This document shows, piece after piece, positions 1-7,606 of a stretch of DNA of 32,176 nucleotides. The stretch comes from CAUZSH01 sp963582935. GTDB taxonomy: Bacteria; Pseudomonadota; Gammaproteobacteria; Francisellales; Francisellaceae. The stretch covers positions 1 through 32,176 of the forward strand of contig CAUZSH010000014.1 of NCBI GenBank assembly GCA_963582935.1. Direction: 5' to 3'. The position numbers and the translations under genes are program-made. The notes beneath the pieces were generated by a model. That model had not been told where the DNA came from and ran no database searches. It worked only from the letters and a program-made list of their open reading frames with translations. Positions within the stretch are counted from its first letter, which is position 1; the number at the start of each line of letters is the position of its first letter.

Positions 1-690
1 TGCCGCAACAAAACGAACATACTCAGGATAATTTGGCTTCCCTCTAAAAGGTGCGGGTGTCAAATATGGTGCATCCGTTTCAATTAAAATACGATCTAAG
101 GGCATTTTTTTTGCCACCTCTCGTAAATCATCTGCATTCTTAAAAGTGATAATTCCTGAAAACGAGATATAAAACCCCATGTCCAATGACTGTTTTGCCA
201 TGTCCCAATCTTCTGTGAAACAATGCATTACACCACAAGTATTATCTGCACTTTCAGACTTCATCAATTCCAATGTGTTTTGTTTTGCTGCACGAGTATG
301 AATAATCAAAGGTTTCTGTGTTTGAATGGATGCTTGTATGTGATTGGCAAATTTTTCAGTTTGAGCGGGTATGGTTAAGACATCATTATAATGATAATCC
401 AACCCCGTTTCGCCAATGGCAACACACTTGGCATTGCTTGATAACTCAACAAGACGCGCCACATCGGGTTGTTCACCACCCCACTCACTTGGGTGCACAC
501 CGACACTGTGAAAAACATTTTCATAACGATTTGAAAAACCACGAAGCGTTTCAATTTCCTCAAGCTCAACACAGATAGAAATAATTTTATCAACCCCAGC
601 TATTTTTGCATTTTGGATAACCGCATCAAGTCCGCCTTCAATACCCTCAAGTTTGAGGTGATTTAAATGGCAATGGGAATCAATAATCAT
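1..690 (-). CDS. tatD: TatD-family metal-dependent hydrolase (3' end cut by window edge)
   Basis: TatD-type deoxyribonuclease/hydrolase with a TIM-barrel amidohydrolase fold. The window holds the start codon and 230 residues; the C-terminal ~25–30 residues lie beyond position 1. Metal-site motifs are all visible: DSHCHL at residues 4–9, GETGLDYH at 93–100 (E94), HTRAA at 131–135, HCFTE at 156–160 and ETDAPYLTP at 204–212 (D206). The family has 3'-5' exonuclease activity in E. coli and is linked to DNA repair. Its start lies 8 bp downstream of the hpt stop, so the two are probably co-transcribed. E. coli paralogues (TatD, YcfH, YjjV) cannot be told apart from this alone; YcfH-like is equally possible. 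Confidence 0.93.
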   Translation of the reverse strand, partial: MIIDSHCHLNHLKLEGIEGGLDAVIQNAKIAGVDKIISICVELEEIETLRGFSNRYENVFHSVGVHPSEWGGEQPDVARLVELSSNAKCVAIGETGLDYHYNDVLTIPAQTEKFANHIQASIQTQKPLIIHTRAAKQNTLELMKSESADNTCGVMHCFTEDWDMAKQSLDMGFYISFSGIITFKNADDLREVAKKMPLDRILIETDAPYLTPAPFRGKPNYPEYVRFVAA

Positions 691-698
691 ATTCTGCC

Positions 699-1268
699 TT
701 ATATCATATGATGTTCAGCAACTGCATAAATCGCCGGCACATTTCTTAAATAACCGTGATAGTCTAGCCCAAAACCATAAACATAGCGATCTTCTACACG
801 TAAACCGACATAATCTGCCACATGTAAACCTTCATGCTCTCGATCTGTAATCTTATCCAGCATCACAACCGTTAAAACTTCAGCCGCGCCACCGGCCAGA
901 TAAAACTTTTTAATTTCAGCCAGCGTAATGCCGCCATCTAAAATATCATCCACCAGCACAACGGCTCTACCTTTAAAGTCAAGATTGGGTGCTTTGATCC
1001 AATTTAACTTGCCACCCGCATAATCATGCTTATATCTTGAAGCATGTACATAATCAATTTGTAAAGGCATCACTAAACGCTTCACCACTTCAGAAGTCGT
1101 CATCAATCCGCCATTCATACAGCAAACAAAAATAGGGTTTCTATTAGACAAATCCTTATTTAATTTATCGCCAATCGCATCAAATGCCTTTGCTAATTCG
1201 CTTTCGCTGATAAGAATATCCGACTCAGCATGAACTTCTTTAATGAAATTAGGGGTGATTTTGGTCAT
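699..1268 (-). CDS. hpt: Hypoxanthine-guanine phosphoribosyltransferase
   Basis: Purine salvage enzyme that transfers phosphoribosyl from PRPP to hypoxanthine or guanine in the cytoplasm. The type I PRTase PRPP loop VVLVDDILDGGITL is at about residues 102–115. The 189-residue length fits the gammaproteobacterial hypoxanthine-guanine PRTases that share the VCCMNGGLMT stretch (about 48–57), rather than the shorter E. coli Hpt. Base preference cannot be read from sequence. The gene heads a unit with tatD (8 bp downstream) and has its own good promoter just upstream. No strong Shine-Dalgarno sequence is visible before the ATG. Confidence 0.9.
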   Translation of the reverse strand: MTKITPNFIKEVHAESDILISESELAKAFDAIGDKLNKDLSNRNPIFVCCMNGGLMTTSEVVKRLVMPLQIDYVHASRYKHDYAGGKLNWIKAPNLDFKGRAVVLVDDILDGGITLAEIKKFYLAGGAAEVLTVVMLDKITDREHEGLHVADYVGLRVEDRYVYGFGLDYHGYLRNVPAIYAVAEHHMI

Positions 1269-1298
1269 AGCTTAGATGGTTTAAATTTTGATGTCGGT

Positions 1299-1327
1299 AT
1301 TGTACAGATTGCACCAATAAGTGGCAA
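1299..1327 (-). promoter_or_regulatory. Sigma-70 promoter for hpt–tatD
   Basis: On the minus strand a TTGCCA (-35, 1322–1327) is separated by 17 bp from a TACAAT (-10, 1299–1304). Each hexamer is one base from consensus. Transcription would begin near 1292, about 24 nt before the hpt start codon. It lies in the 82-bp gap after greA, so hpt need not depend on greA read-through. Confidence 0.6.
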
Positions 1328-1350
1328 CTCTCTCTGAAAAGTTATTTGAC

Positions 1351-1827
1351 TTAAATATACTCGATCTCTGAGATTTCATAATCCACGTTGCCCGCAGGCG
1401 TTCTCACCGTCACATCATCACCAGATTCTTTCCCAATTAACGCGCGAGCAATCGGAGAACCCACAGAAATTTTACGCGCTTTAACATCTGCCTCATCTTC
1501 ACCAACGATTTGATAAAAAGAAGCTTCATCAGTATCAATATTTAATAAATGCACTGTCGCACCAAAAATAACTTTGCCATGATTGGTTATTTTACTAATA
1601 TCAATCACTTGGCTATTTGAGACTTTGAACTCAATCTCTTGAATACGCCCTTCAACAAACGCCTGCTCTTCACGAGCCGCATGATACTCTGCATTTTCCT
1701 TTAAATCGCCATGCTCACGAGCCGTGGCAATTGACGCAATAATACGAGGACGTGCAATGGATTTTAGGTGCTCAAGTTCTTCTTTTAACTTAGCTGCTCC
1801 TTTAACAGTCATGGGTATTCTTTGCAT
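1351..1827 (-). CDS. greA: Transcription elongation factor GreA
   Basis: Rescues backtracked RNA polymerase by stimulating cleavage of the transcript 3' end through the secondary channel. The 158-residue length is exactly typical. The N-terminal coiled coil carries the acidic tip and the signature ATAREHGDLKENAEYHAA (about residues 34–51), followed by the FKBP-like C-terminal domain (GSPIARALIGKESGD, about 122–136). A Shine-Dalgarno AGGAG lies before the start; the family begins MQRIPMT, so the second in-register ATG is used rather than the out-of-frame ATG 8 bp earlier. A hairpin followed by a U-tract sits directly upstream in the leader. Confidence 0.96.
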   Translation of the reverse strand: MQRIPMTVKGAAKLKEELEHLKSIARPRIIASIATAREHGDLKENAEYHAAREEQAFVEGRIQEIEFKVSNSQVIDISKITNHGKVIFGATVHLLNIDTDEASFYQIVGEDEADVKARKISVGSPIARALIGKESGDDVTVRTPAGNVDYEISEIEYI

Positions 1828-1841
1828 ATTTCATTTCTCCT

Positions 1842-1870
1842 AAAAACAAAAAAGGTCGCTAAAGCCACCT
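1842..1870 (-). terminator. Intrinsic-terminator-like hairpin in the greA leader
   Basis: On the minus strand the arms AGGTGGCT and AGCGACCT (1853–1870) form a stem with one G·G mismatch and a tight loop. They are followed by T6-G-T5 (plus-strand 1842–1853), and the greA Shine-Dalgarno begins immediately after. It either ends transcription from the upstream pilin pseudogene or attenuates greA itself. A leader terminator generating the short GraL RNAs is known in front of greA in E. coli. Confidence 0.6.
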
Positions 1871-1923
1871 AAAAAATTAATCAATATCTAAAGATGCAAT
1901 TCTAACTTGAATTAAGCAGGAAC

Positions 1924-2506
1924 TCAACACTCTAATAGCTTACCATTAGCGCCAATATGCACTTTCCCATTCCCCTCAGTAAAGCGCATTCTACCTGTTT
2001 GCATGACAATTAACCCTTGTGCAACCATATTCTCACCAGATCCCACGCAAAAGACAAAGGTACCATTAAAACCATTCATCAATCCATCTGGCAAAAACTG
2101 AATGTATTGAGATGTAGGGAAAGCATTCCATACCAATTTCTTATTACCACTTAAGGGTGGGATAGTCGTAAGTAGCGATCATTTTTAGATAATTTCTCAT
2201 CTCTGTTGCGGTCAACAAATACAATAATCTCATTATTCCAATTAGTGCTATTACAACTGTTTTCATTCGTCGAAGGACATACTGTTACAGGTTCATCGCT
2301 AGATACAGCTTTATTTTTTGCAAATTCAAGAACTGATTTTAACTTTATCAATTCTGTCTGCGCTCTTTTGATCCCACAAAAGAATAAAACCCACCTGTTG
2401 CCGCAATTACCAAGATTCCAACAACCCCAAGCACAACCATTAGCTCTATAAGAGTATAGCCTCGAGTTGTTTTTATAAGGTTTTTAATAAAGTTATTTTT
2501 TATCAT
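1924..2506 (-). pseudogene. FimT/GspH-type minor pilin, broken by two frameshifts
   Basis: Three consecutive reading frames together spell one type IV minor pilin (FimT/GspH-like). Frame one starts at ATG 2506 behind an AGAGG Shine-Dalgarno. It encodes the prepilin cleavage and hydrophobic helix (TTRGYTLIELMVVLGVVGIL), then stops near 2350. Frame two continues KRAQTELIKLKSVLEFAKN and VTVCPS, where FimT proteins have FARSEAIK and VTLCPS, then stops at 2151. Frame three gives the C-terminal part ending MQTGRMRF and stops at 1924. Both shifts have the sense of a single lost base, near 2385–2395 and 2165–2185, next to short homopolymers. Restoring two bases gives 195 codons, a normal FimT length. 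It is a decayed gene, or less likely two local sequencing errors. Confidence 0.82.
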
Positions 2507-2514
2507 TTTTCCTC

Positions 2515-2542
2515 TTGCAATCTTGGGTAATCAATGTAGAAT
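2515..2542 (+). promoter_or_regulatory. Promoter of tRNA-Lys
   Basis: TTGCAA (2515–2520), 16 bp, TAGAAT (2537–2542). The predicted start, around 2549, is a few bases before the mature 5' end. It abuts the start of the divergent pilin pseudogene. Confidence 0.5.
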
Positions 2543-2556
2543 CACTCCTCATTACC

Positions 2557-2632
2557 GGGCCGTTAGCTCAGCTGGTAGAGCAGTTGGCTTTTAACCAATT
2601 GGTCGGGCGTTCAAATCGCCCACGGCCCACCA
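2557..2632 (+). tRNA. tRNA-Lys (anticodon UUU)
   Basis: A 76-nt cloverleaf. The acceptor arms are GGGCCGT (2557–2563) and ACGGCCC (2622–2628), with discriminator A2629 and an encoded CCA (2630–2632). The D arm has GCTC/GAGC, the anticodon loop CTTTTAA places TTT at 2590–2592, and the T loop carries TTCAAAT. It reads AAA/AAG lysine codons. The gene stands alone between two minus-strand genes. No clear downstream terminator is visible. Confidence 0.97.
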
Positions 2633-2674
2633 TTTTCTCATTACGATTCAGTATAGACTAACAGAAACTAAATA

Positions 2675-3175
2675 TTACCTCATTAAACTATCACTAGATG
2701 CCGCAGACATTTTCCTACGCTGCTCTTGTTCCATCATAAACTTTAACAACATATTATTTTGTTCAATCATCACCTTAATATTGCTATTAATTTGATTTAA
2801 TTTGCCGAGCACTTTATTTTGTTCCTTTAGAAGAATATTCACCTGCTGTGTATTTTTGTAAGTCAAATAAATTGAGCTTAAATCTGCCGTGTTAAGCTTT
2901 GATGCTTCAGGCGTCATCTTTTTAACAAATGCTTCAATATCGTCATTTAAAGCAGTTATTTCTGGCTGAAAATCATTCGTTTGAATCGCTGCCGTAACAG
3001 GTGCGAAGGCAGGTGCCTGCACAACGGCTTTTGGTAATGTTTGATTAAGTTGTTGTCCTAGCGACATAGAAGTATCACCACCAGACAGTAAAACTTTAGG
3101 TGCTGGCACTGGCTCCAAAGCATTGAGTTGTATTGGGATACTTAAGATTAGTCCAAAGAGAATCTTTTTGTTCAT
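2675..3175 (-). CDS. Small secreted or periplasmic protein of unknown function
   Basis: No family recognised. The 166-residue product begins MNKKILFGLILSIPIQLNALEP, a clear Sec signal peptide with likely cleavage after NALE or NA. The mature part has a Pro/Ala/Gln-rich stretch (about residues 22–70) and then a helical half rich in Gln, Asn, Leu and Met. The heptad-like run from about 105 to 150 (LLKEQNKVLGKLNQINSNIKV and onward) looks like a coiled coil. I use the ATG at 3175 rather than an upstream TTG because the signal peptide starts there. It lies 21 bp after queA with no obvious ribosome site, so translation may be coupled. It is the last gene of the ygfB–ubiH–ubiI–queA run. Confidence 0.7.
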   Translation of the reverse strand: MNKKILFGLILSIPIQLNALEPVPAPKVLLSGGDTSMSLGQQLNQTLPKAVVQAPAFAPVTAAIQTNDFQPEITALNDDIEAFVKKMTPEASKLNTADLSSIYLTYKNTQQVNILLKEQNKVLGKLNQINSNIKVMIEQNNMLLKFMMEQEQRRKMSAASSDSLMR

Positions 3176-3196
3176 GATAAAGTACAATCATAATCT

Positions 3197-4213
3197 TTAT
3201 ACGATCATCATAGCATCACCATAGCTGAAGAAGCGATACTGATTAGCCACAGCATGGTCATAAGCCTGTAATATATTCTTCTTCGAGGAAAAAGCACTGA
3301 CCAACATAATCAATGTCGAACGTGGCAAATGAAAATTAGTAATCATCGCATCAATCACATTAAAGTTTTTACCTGGGTATAAAAAGATATCACTTTCACC
3401 CGTAAATGGCTTCAGCTCACCCGATATAGCGGCAGTCTCTAAAGAGCGTACCGTCGTCGTTCCTACCGCAATGACACGCCCGCCTTTTGCCTTTGTCTCT
3501 TTGATCTTATCACACAATGATTCACTGACTTCAATATACTCACTATGCATCTGATGTGTCGCAACATCCTCAACTCGAACGGGCTGAAAGGTGCCAGAAC
3601 CCACATGCAGTGTGACAAACTCCACATCAACGCCTGTTATTTTTTGAACTTCGCCCATCAACGCTTCTGTAAAATGCAAACCCGCCGTCGGTGCAGCAAC
3701 GGAACCAAGCATTTTACTATAAACAGTTTGGTATCGCTCCCTATCCGAAAGTTCATCATCTCGTTTCATGTAGGGCGGCAAAGGGATATGACCATCTTCT
3801 GCCATAATATCCCAAATATTGCCACTCAAGAGTTTAAAATCATACACTGTGCCATTTTGAGCTAGTATTTCAAAATGATGCCCTGCAATAACAATGCTTG
3901 CGCCAATTTTAGGGGACTTACTGGATTTCATGTGCGCTTTTATTTCAGTGGGCGATAAAACCTTCTCAATCAATAGCTCCACCCTGCCACCTGAGGTCTT
4001 GTGACCAAAAATCCTCGCTGCCATGACACGGCTATCATTAAAAACGAGGAGATCTCCTTCCTCAATATAGTCAACAATATCCTTAAAACCTTTATCTGTT
4101 GTTTTACCTGTTTGACGATCCAACACAAGCAAACGGCTATCATCACGGTGATCCAATGGGTAACGTGCAATTAAAGACTCAGGTAATTCGTAATCAAAAT
4201 CAGAAGATTTCAT
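3197..4213 (-). CDS. queA: S-adenosylmethionine:tRNA ribosyltransferase-isomerase QueA
   Basis: Builds the epoxycyclopentane ring of queuosine: it transfers and isomerises the ribosyl part of SAM onto preQ1 at position 34 of tRNAs. Characteristic blocks include SDFDYELPESLIARYPL at the N-terminus, LVFNDSRVMAAR, SVAAPTAGLHFT, TLHVGSGTFQPVR and the C-terminal NFHLPRSTLIMLVSAF. I start at MKSSDFDYELP because E. coli QueA begins at the equivalent residue. An in-frame ATG at 4234 would add seven residues and has no better ribosome site. Length is 338 residues against about 356 in E. coli. It follows ubiI closely and belongs functionally with the que genes 6–9 kb away. Confidence 0.96.
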   Translation of the reverse strand: MKSSDFDYELPESLIARYPLDHRDDSRLLVLDRQTGKTTDKGFKDIVDYIEEGDLLVFNDSRVMAARIFGHKTSGGRVELLIEKVLSPTEIKAHMKSSKSPKIGASIVIAGHHFEILAQNGTVYDFKLLSGNIWDIMAEDGHIPLPPYMKRDDELSDRERYQTVYSKMLGSVAAPTAGLHFTEALMGEVQKITGVDVEFVTLHVGSGTFQPVRVEDVATHQMHSEYIEVSESLCDKIKETKAKGGRVIAVGTTTVRSLETAAISGELKPFTGESDIFLYPGKNFNVIDAMITNFHLPRSTLIMLVSAFSSKKNILQAYDHAVANQYRFFSYGDAMMIV

Positions 4214-4244
4214 TTTTTTATCATGTCCAAACATATTTGTTGTG

Positions 4245-5450
4245 CTATAAAATGCCCATCGCTTGCTTTATCATCACGCGCTTTGCAAGAGGCAATTTAT
4301 CTGCAACATTTAATCCAAAAGATCTTATATCAGCTATCGGCTGAAATTCAAAGCCAAATAAACTTTTAAAGCCCATCATGGCAAAAATCATGAATTGATT
4401 CTGACCTTTGCGTTGGCGTTGGTATTTTTCAAGTGTGCTGAAGTGTGAAATACTACGTCCTAAAAAGTATGCTTCCGAAAGCACATCCACTAATGCAATA
4501 GCATCTTGGAACCCTAAGTTAACACCTTGCCCTGCAAGCGGGTGGATTGTGTGTGCAGCATCCCCAACCAACACAACGCCTTTCTGGCAATAAACCTTTG
4601 CGTGTCTTTGAATCAAAGGAAATGACACGCGTTTGCTTTCCACCGTGCATTCACCAAGTTTTAAATCAAAAGCCACATTCATTTCATGATTGAAACTTTC
4701 ATCATCCAACAACATTAGGTTTTTGGCTCGCTCAGTTTCGGCTGACCAAACAATGGAACAAAGATTTTTATCCTCCATTGGCAAAAAAGCCAAGGGCCCT
4801 GTCGTCAGAAATCGCTGCCAAGCCGTGCTATTATGCTCTTTTTCAGTCCTAACCGTGGCAACAATCGCACTGTGCTTATAAGGTTGAACATCTGTTTCAA
4901 AGGCAAACTGATTTCTCACCCAGGAATTTGCGCCATCAGCACCAATTAATAATTTAGTGGCAATCACCTTACCAGATGCCAAAACAACTTGCCAATTTCC
5001 TGCAGTCCCCTGTATTTCCTGAATAGCATCACCTAAATAAAAAGGCACATGATTATTTTCAAGAGCCTTCCATAACGCGCGGACAATCACCCTGTTTTCA
5101 ATAATGTAACCTAGCTCAGTTTCGCCTGCTTGCTGTGCCTGCAAAGTAACACTTCCACCACCTAATTCGTCCCAAACATGCATTTCATGGTAGGGGGAGA
5201 TATGTTTTCGCATGTTAAAAATAGCTTTCCAAACACCCAACTTTCTTAACAAGATTTCAGATGCTCGATTTATAGCGCTCACCCTTAAAGAAATAGAAGC
5301 TTCGTCCCATTCTAATGCTGGCGCCTGGAGCTCAATCACCGCAACATTTAATCCTTTATCTGAAAGCCCTTTTACAGTGGACAACCCAATCATACCACCA
5401 CCAATAATGAGGGCATCGTATTGATTATCTTGCACTTCTACATGGCTCAT
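4245..5450 (-). CDS. ubiI: UbiI/UbiF-type FAD ubiquinone-biosynthesis hydroxylase
   Basis: Flavin monooxygenase of the UbiH/UbiF/UbiI group that hydroxylates the ubiquinone ring precursor. The N-terminal FAD dinucleotide fold is ALIIGGGMIGLSTVKGL (about residues 14–30). The second FAD motif, VVLVGDAAHTIHPLAGQGVNLG (about 291–312), follows the UbiI/UbiF pattern GDAAHTI.PLAGQG rather than the UbiH pattern. Length, 401 residues, is normal. The start codon overlaps the stop of ubiH by 4 bp (ATGA), so the pair is translationally coupled. In E. coli the gene after ubiH is ubiI (visC), hence the symbol. Ring position (C5 or C6) cannot be decided from sequence. Confidence 0.85.
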   Translation of the reverse strand: MSHVEVQDNQYDALIIGGGMIGLSTVKGLSDKGLNVAVIELQAPALEWDEASISLRVSAINRASEILLRKLGVWKAIFNMRKHISPYHEMHVWDELGGGSVTLQAQQAGETELGYIIENRVIVRALWKALENNHVPFYLGDAIQEIQGTAGNWQVVLASGKVIATKLLIGADGANSWVRNQFAFETDVQPYKHSAIVATVRTEKEHNSTAWQRFLTTGPLAFLPMEDKNLCSIVWSAETERAKNLMLLDDESFNHEMNVAFDLKLGECTVESKRVSFPLIQRHAKVYCQKGVVLVGDAAHTIHPLAGQGVNLGFQDAIALVDVLSEAYFLGRSISHFSTLEKYQRQRKGQNQFMIFAMMGFKSLFGFEFQPIADIRSFGLNVADKLPLAKRVMIKQAMGIL

Positions 5451-6712
5451 TCCATTACCTTTTCTTTGGTTAAACTAGACATAGGATCAAGGCGCCCCAT
5501 CATAAGTTGGTTAGCTAATTTTTTCCCAAGCTCACCTCGCTCTAAAATCCCCATACCCAAACCACGTCCACATTTGATTACTCTATTTTGAGATAGGAAA
5601 CTTTTGATTAGCCCATTAGTTACACTGATCGTGCGCTTGTGATCTTTTATGCGTAATTTTTCAAAACTTTCAAACAAAGCCTTATTATCTTCATGTATCC
5701 CGAACTCAAACAGTAAATCATAAAGCGCTCCAATATCTCTGAAGCTTAGGTTAAATCCCTGCCCCGAGACCGGATGCAGAAAATGTGCCGCATTACCGAA
5801 TAACAATACATTCCCTTGATATAACTTATTCGCATAAACAAGATGCAAAGGGAAACGACCTCTACAACCCACTTTGGTAAAACACCCTAACCGGTAGCCA
5901 AATGTAGACTGCGCTAATTTCAAAAATGTCGAATCATCCATTTTTAAACATGTCTCAATTTCCAAGGGTGACATTGTCCACACACAGGCACTTCTGCTTT
6001 GTGTTATCGGCAACATCGCCATCACGCCATCACCAATAAAGCGTTCATAGGCAATATTATTATGCCCACGCTTTAATTCAACATTAAAGGTTAAGGCAGA
6101 TTGCTTATAATCAATGTTTTTTGTGAAAATGCCTAACCAGTCGCGAATTTGGGACTGCGCACCATCACAAGCCACGATTAACTTTGCCGAAAGTGTGCTT
6201 TTTACTTGGTTTATTTCTAATTTTAAACTTTTTATGCCCTGCTCATAGTTAATTAAACCCGTAATTTTAGCGGGGGCAATTACAGCTATATTTTTTTTTA
6301 ACCTTAAGGATGCAGACAACACAGTCAACAAATGCGGCATTTCCACCACTGCGCCTAAAAATGGCGTATGCTCATCTTCCCGATTCAAATTAACTTGATG
6401 AAAATGTCCTTTATCCGATACATGAATACGCTCAATTGGTGTCGCATAAGGTGAAAGTTGATCCCATACTCCAAGCTTATGGAACATACAAACGGCAGGA
6501 TAAGATAAAGCAATAGATCTATTATCAAAGCTATCTGTATAGGTTTTTTGAATTTTTTGTTGCTCGATCAATGCAACTTGATAACCCTGCTCAGCGAGAA
6601 TCAACGCTAGTAACTGACCGACAAGCCCGCCACCAACAATTGCGGTGTCATAATCATATTTGCCGCCGTGGCACTTTCGCTGAGAAATTGATGCCGAAAC
6701 TTGTGAAGACAT
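5447..6712 (-). CDS. ubiH: 2-octaprenyl-6-methoxyphenyl hydroxylase UbiH
   Basis: FAD-dependent hydroxylase of the ubiquinone ring (C1 hydroxylation in E. coli). The N-terminal Rossmann motif TAIVGGGLVGQLLALILAEQG comes after a ~20-residue Ser/Lys-rich extension. The second FAD motif reads LLFGNAAHFLHPVSGQGFNLSFRD, matching the UbiH-specific GNAA..LHP..GQGFNL form. At 421 residues it is slightly longer than E. coli UbiH (392), mostly from the two ends. Its start shares one base with the ygfB stop (TAATG) and its end overlaps ubiI by 4 bp, a tightly packed operon. The pepP gene that separates ygfB from ubiH in E. coli is absent here. Confidence 0.9.
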   Translation of the reverse strand: MSSQVSASISQRKCHGGKYDYDTAIVGGGLVGQLLALILAEQGYQVALIEQQKIQKTYTDSFDNRSIALSYPAVCMFHKLGVWDQLSPYATPIERIHVSDKGHFHQVNLNREDEHTPFLGAVVEMPHLLTVLSASLRLKKNIAVIAPAKITGLINYEQGIKSLKLEINQVKSTLSAKLIVACDGAQSQIRDWLGIFTKNIDYKQSALTFNVELKRGHNNIAYERFIGDGVMAMLPITQSRSACVWTMSPLEIETCLKMDDSTFLKLAQSTFGYRLGCFTKVGCRGRFPLHLVYANKLYQGNVLLFGNAAHFLHPVSGQGFNLSFRDIGALYDLLFEFGIHEDNKALFESFEKLRIKDHKRTISVTNGLIKSFLSQNRVIKCGRGLGMGILERGELGKKLANQLMMGRLDPMSSLTKEKVME

Positions 6713-7284
6713 TATGACTCCTCTGATTGCCCCTTAATTGAAAACTCACTATGTAATAATAGTGCCGCTACTTTTGTATACTCGATTAATTCAAAGTAGG
6801 CTTTTTCATCATCCTCATTGCCCTCTTCCTCACAGTCATACTGCAACCGAGCCATCTTGGATAAATCTTGAATTGCTTCACCAATATCGCCACTATCGTA
6901 TTTTTTCAAATCAATTCCTGTTAAGCCAAGTCCTGAAAGAAAGCTCTGACACCACATTGCCAAAGCGCCAATTCGCGAATAAAAAGGCTCCTCCTCACTA
7001 GGCAATAATAACTCTAAGTCAAAATAACCTGAGTTATATTGTTCTTTCGTAGATCGGTATAACGCTTCTAAAACGTCTAACGATTCTTTAGCCTTAATGT
7101 CCCCCTCTTCAATAAAGCTTGTTAGCATGGAATCAACCCATGCATGTAGCCTTACATCCGCACCTGCACTAAATAAAGCACATAAAAGCCCGTGCGCTTC
7201 TGCAGGCTCTGTTAATGCTTTCACATTTCGCAACGCCACTGCGACATCATTAAATGATGGTTGTGTAATTCCTGACATAACCAT
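6712..7284 (-). CDS. ygfB: UPF0149 family protein YgfB
   Basis: YgfB/YecA-like family protein, small and acidic. It has the N-terminal pattern EAHGLLCALFSAGAD (about residues 28–42) and the later WCQSFLSGLGL block (about 111–121) typical of UPF0149. Biochemical role is uncertain; in Pseudomonas YgfB has been linked to control of peptidoglycan-recycling and β-lactam resistance genes. It is first in the operon with ubiH and ubiI, the same linkage as in E. coli, and runs divergently from the 6S RNA gene. A start two codons later (ATG 7278) is equally possible because no strong Shine-Dalgarno is present. Confidence 0.88.
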   Translation of the reverse strand: MVMSGITQPSFNDVAVALRNVKALTEPAEAHGLLCALFSAGADVRLHAWVDSMLTSFIEEGDIKAKESLDVLEALYRSTKEQYNSGYFDLELLLPSEEEPFYSRIGALAMWCQSFLSGLGLTGIDLKKYDSGDIGEAIQDLSKMARLQYDCEEEGNEDDEKAYFELIEYTKVAALLLHSEFSIKGQSEES

Positions 7285-7369
7285 TTACCATACTATATTT
7301 ATATTAACGCTATCCTAGCACTGCTGGTTTAAATACAAAATAAAAAACTCACCTTTTAAGTAAATAGCC

Positions 7370-7399
7370 TTGATTTTACACCCACAAATGCCCTATCAT
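7370..7399 (+). promoter_or_regulatory. Promoter of the 6S RNA gene
   Basis: TTGATT (7370–7375), 18 bp, TATCAT (7394–7399), predicting transcription from about 7406. This fits the closing stem of the 6S RNA, which begins at 7420. Placement rests on the RNA as much as on the hexamers. Confidence 0.4.
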
Positions 7400-7406
7400 T
7401 TCAGCA

Positions 7407-7598
7407 ACAAGATAGTTTTGCTACCTGTGTTACAGGCCAGTCCATCAGCCTTGAGCCGATACACATAATATCGGGAGTTAGACCTAGTTTGGGTGTGCAG
7501 GCTCGTTTACGAGAAGCCCGAAGAACCAGAGAAAACACCCACTTGGGTCTTGAGGGTTCAAGAGCCCTGAGGGCAGCGGTAATTACGGGTAGCTCTAA
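7407..7598 (+). ncRNA. ssrS: 6S RNA
   Basis: Regulatory RNA that mimics an open promoter and sequesters sigma-70 RNA polymerase in stationary phase. The closing stem pairs GCTACCTGTG (from 7420) with TACGGGTAGC (ending 7593). Inside it, 'GGCCAGTCC…TTGAGCCGATA' on the 5' side and 'GAGGGTTCAAGAGCCCTGAGGGCAGCGG' in two blocks on the 3' side match E. coli 6S RNA (GGGCCAGTCC…TGAGCCGATA, GGGTTCAAGGGTTACAGCCTGCGGCGG). The ends are estimated to within about 10 nt. Synteny is also classical: ygfA follows 9 bp later and ygfB lies divergently on the other side. The ygfA mRNA is probably processed from the same transcript. Confidence 0.9.
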
Positions 7599-7606
7599 TT
7601 CTTTAT

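Noticed and set aside
318..578. 86-codon plus-strand ORF rich in His, and its minus-strand 72-codon partner
   Set aside because: Both lie inside tatD, whose frame carries all the family motifs.
2206..2451. 81-codon plus-strand ORF
   Set aside because: Antisense to the pilin pseudogene, with no ribosome site or recognisable content.
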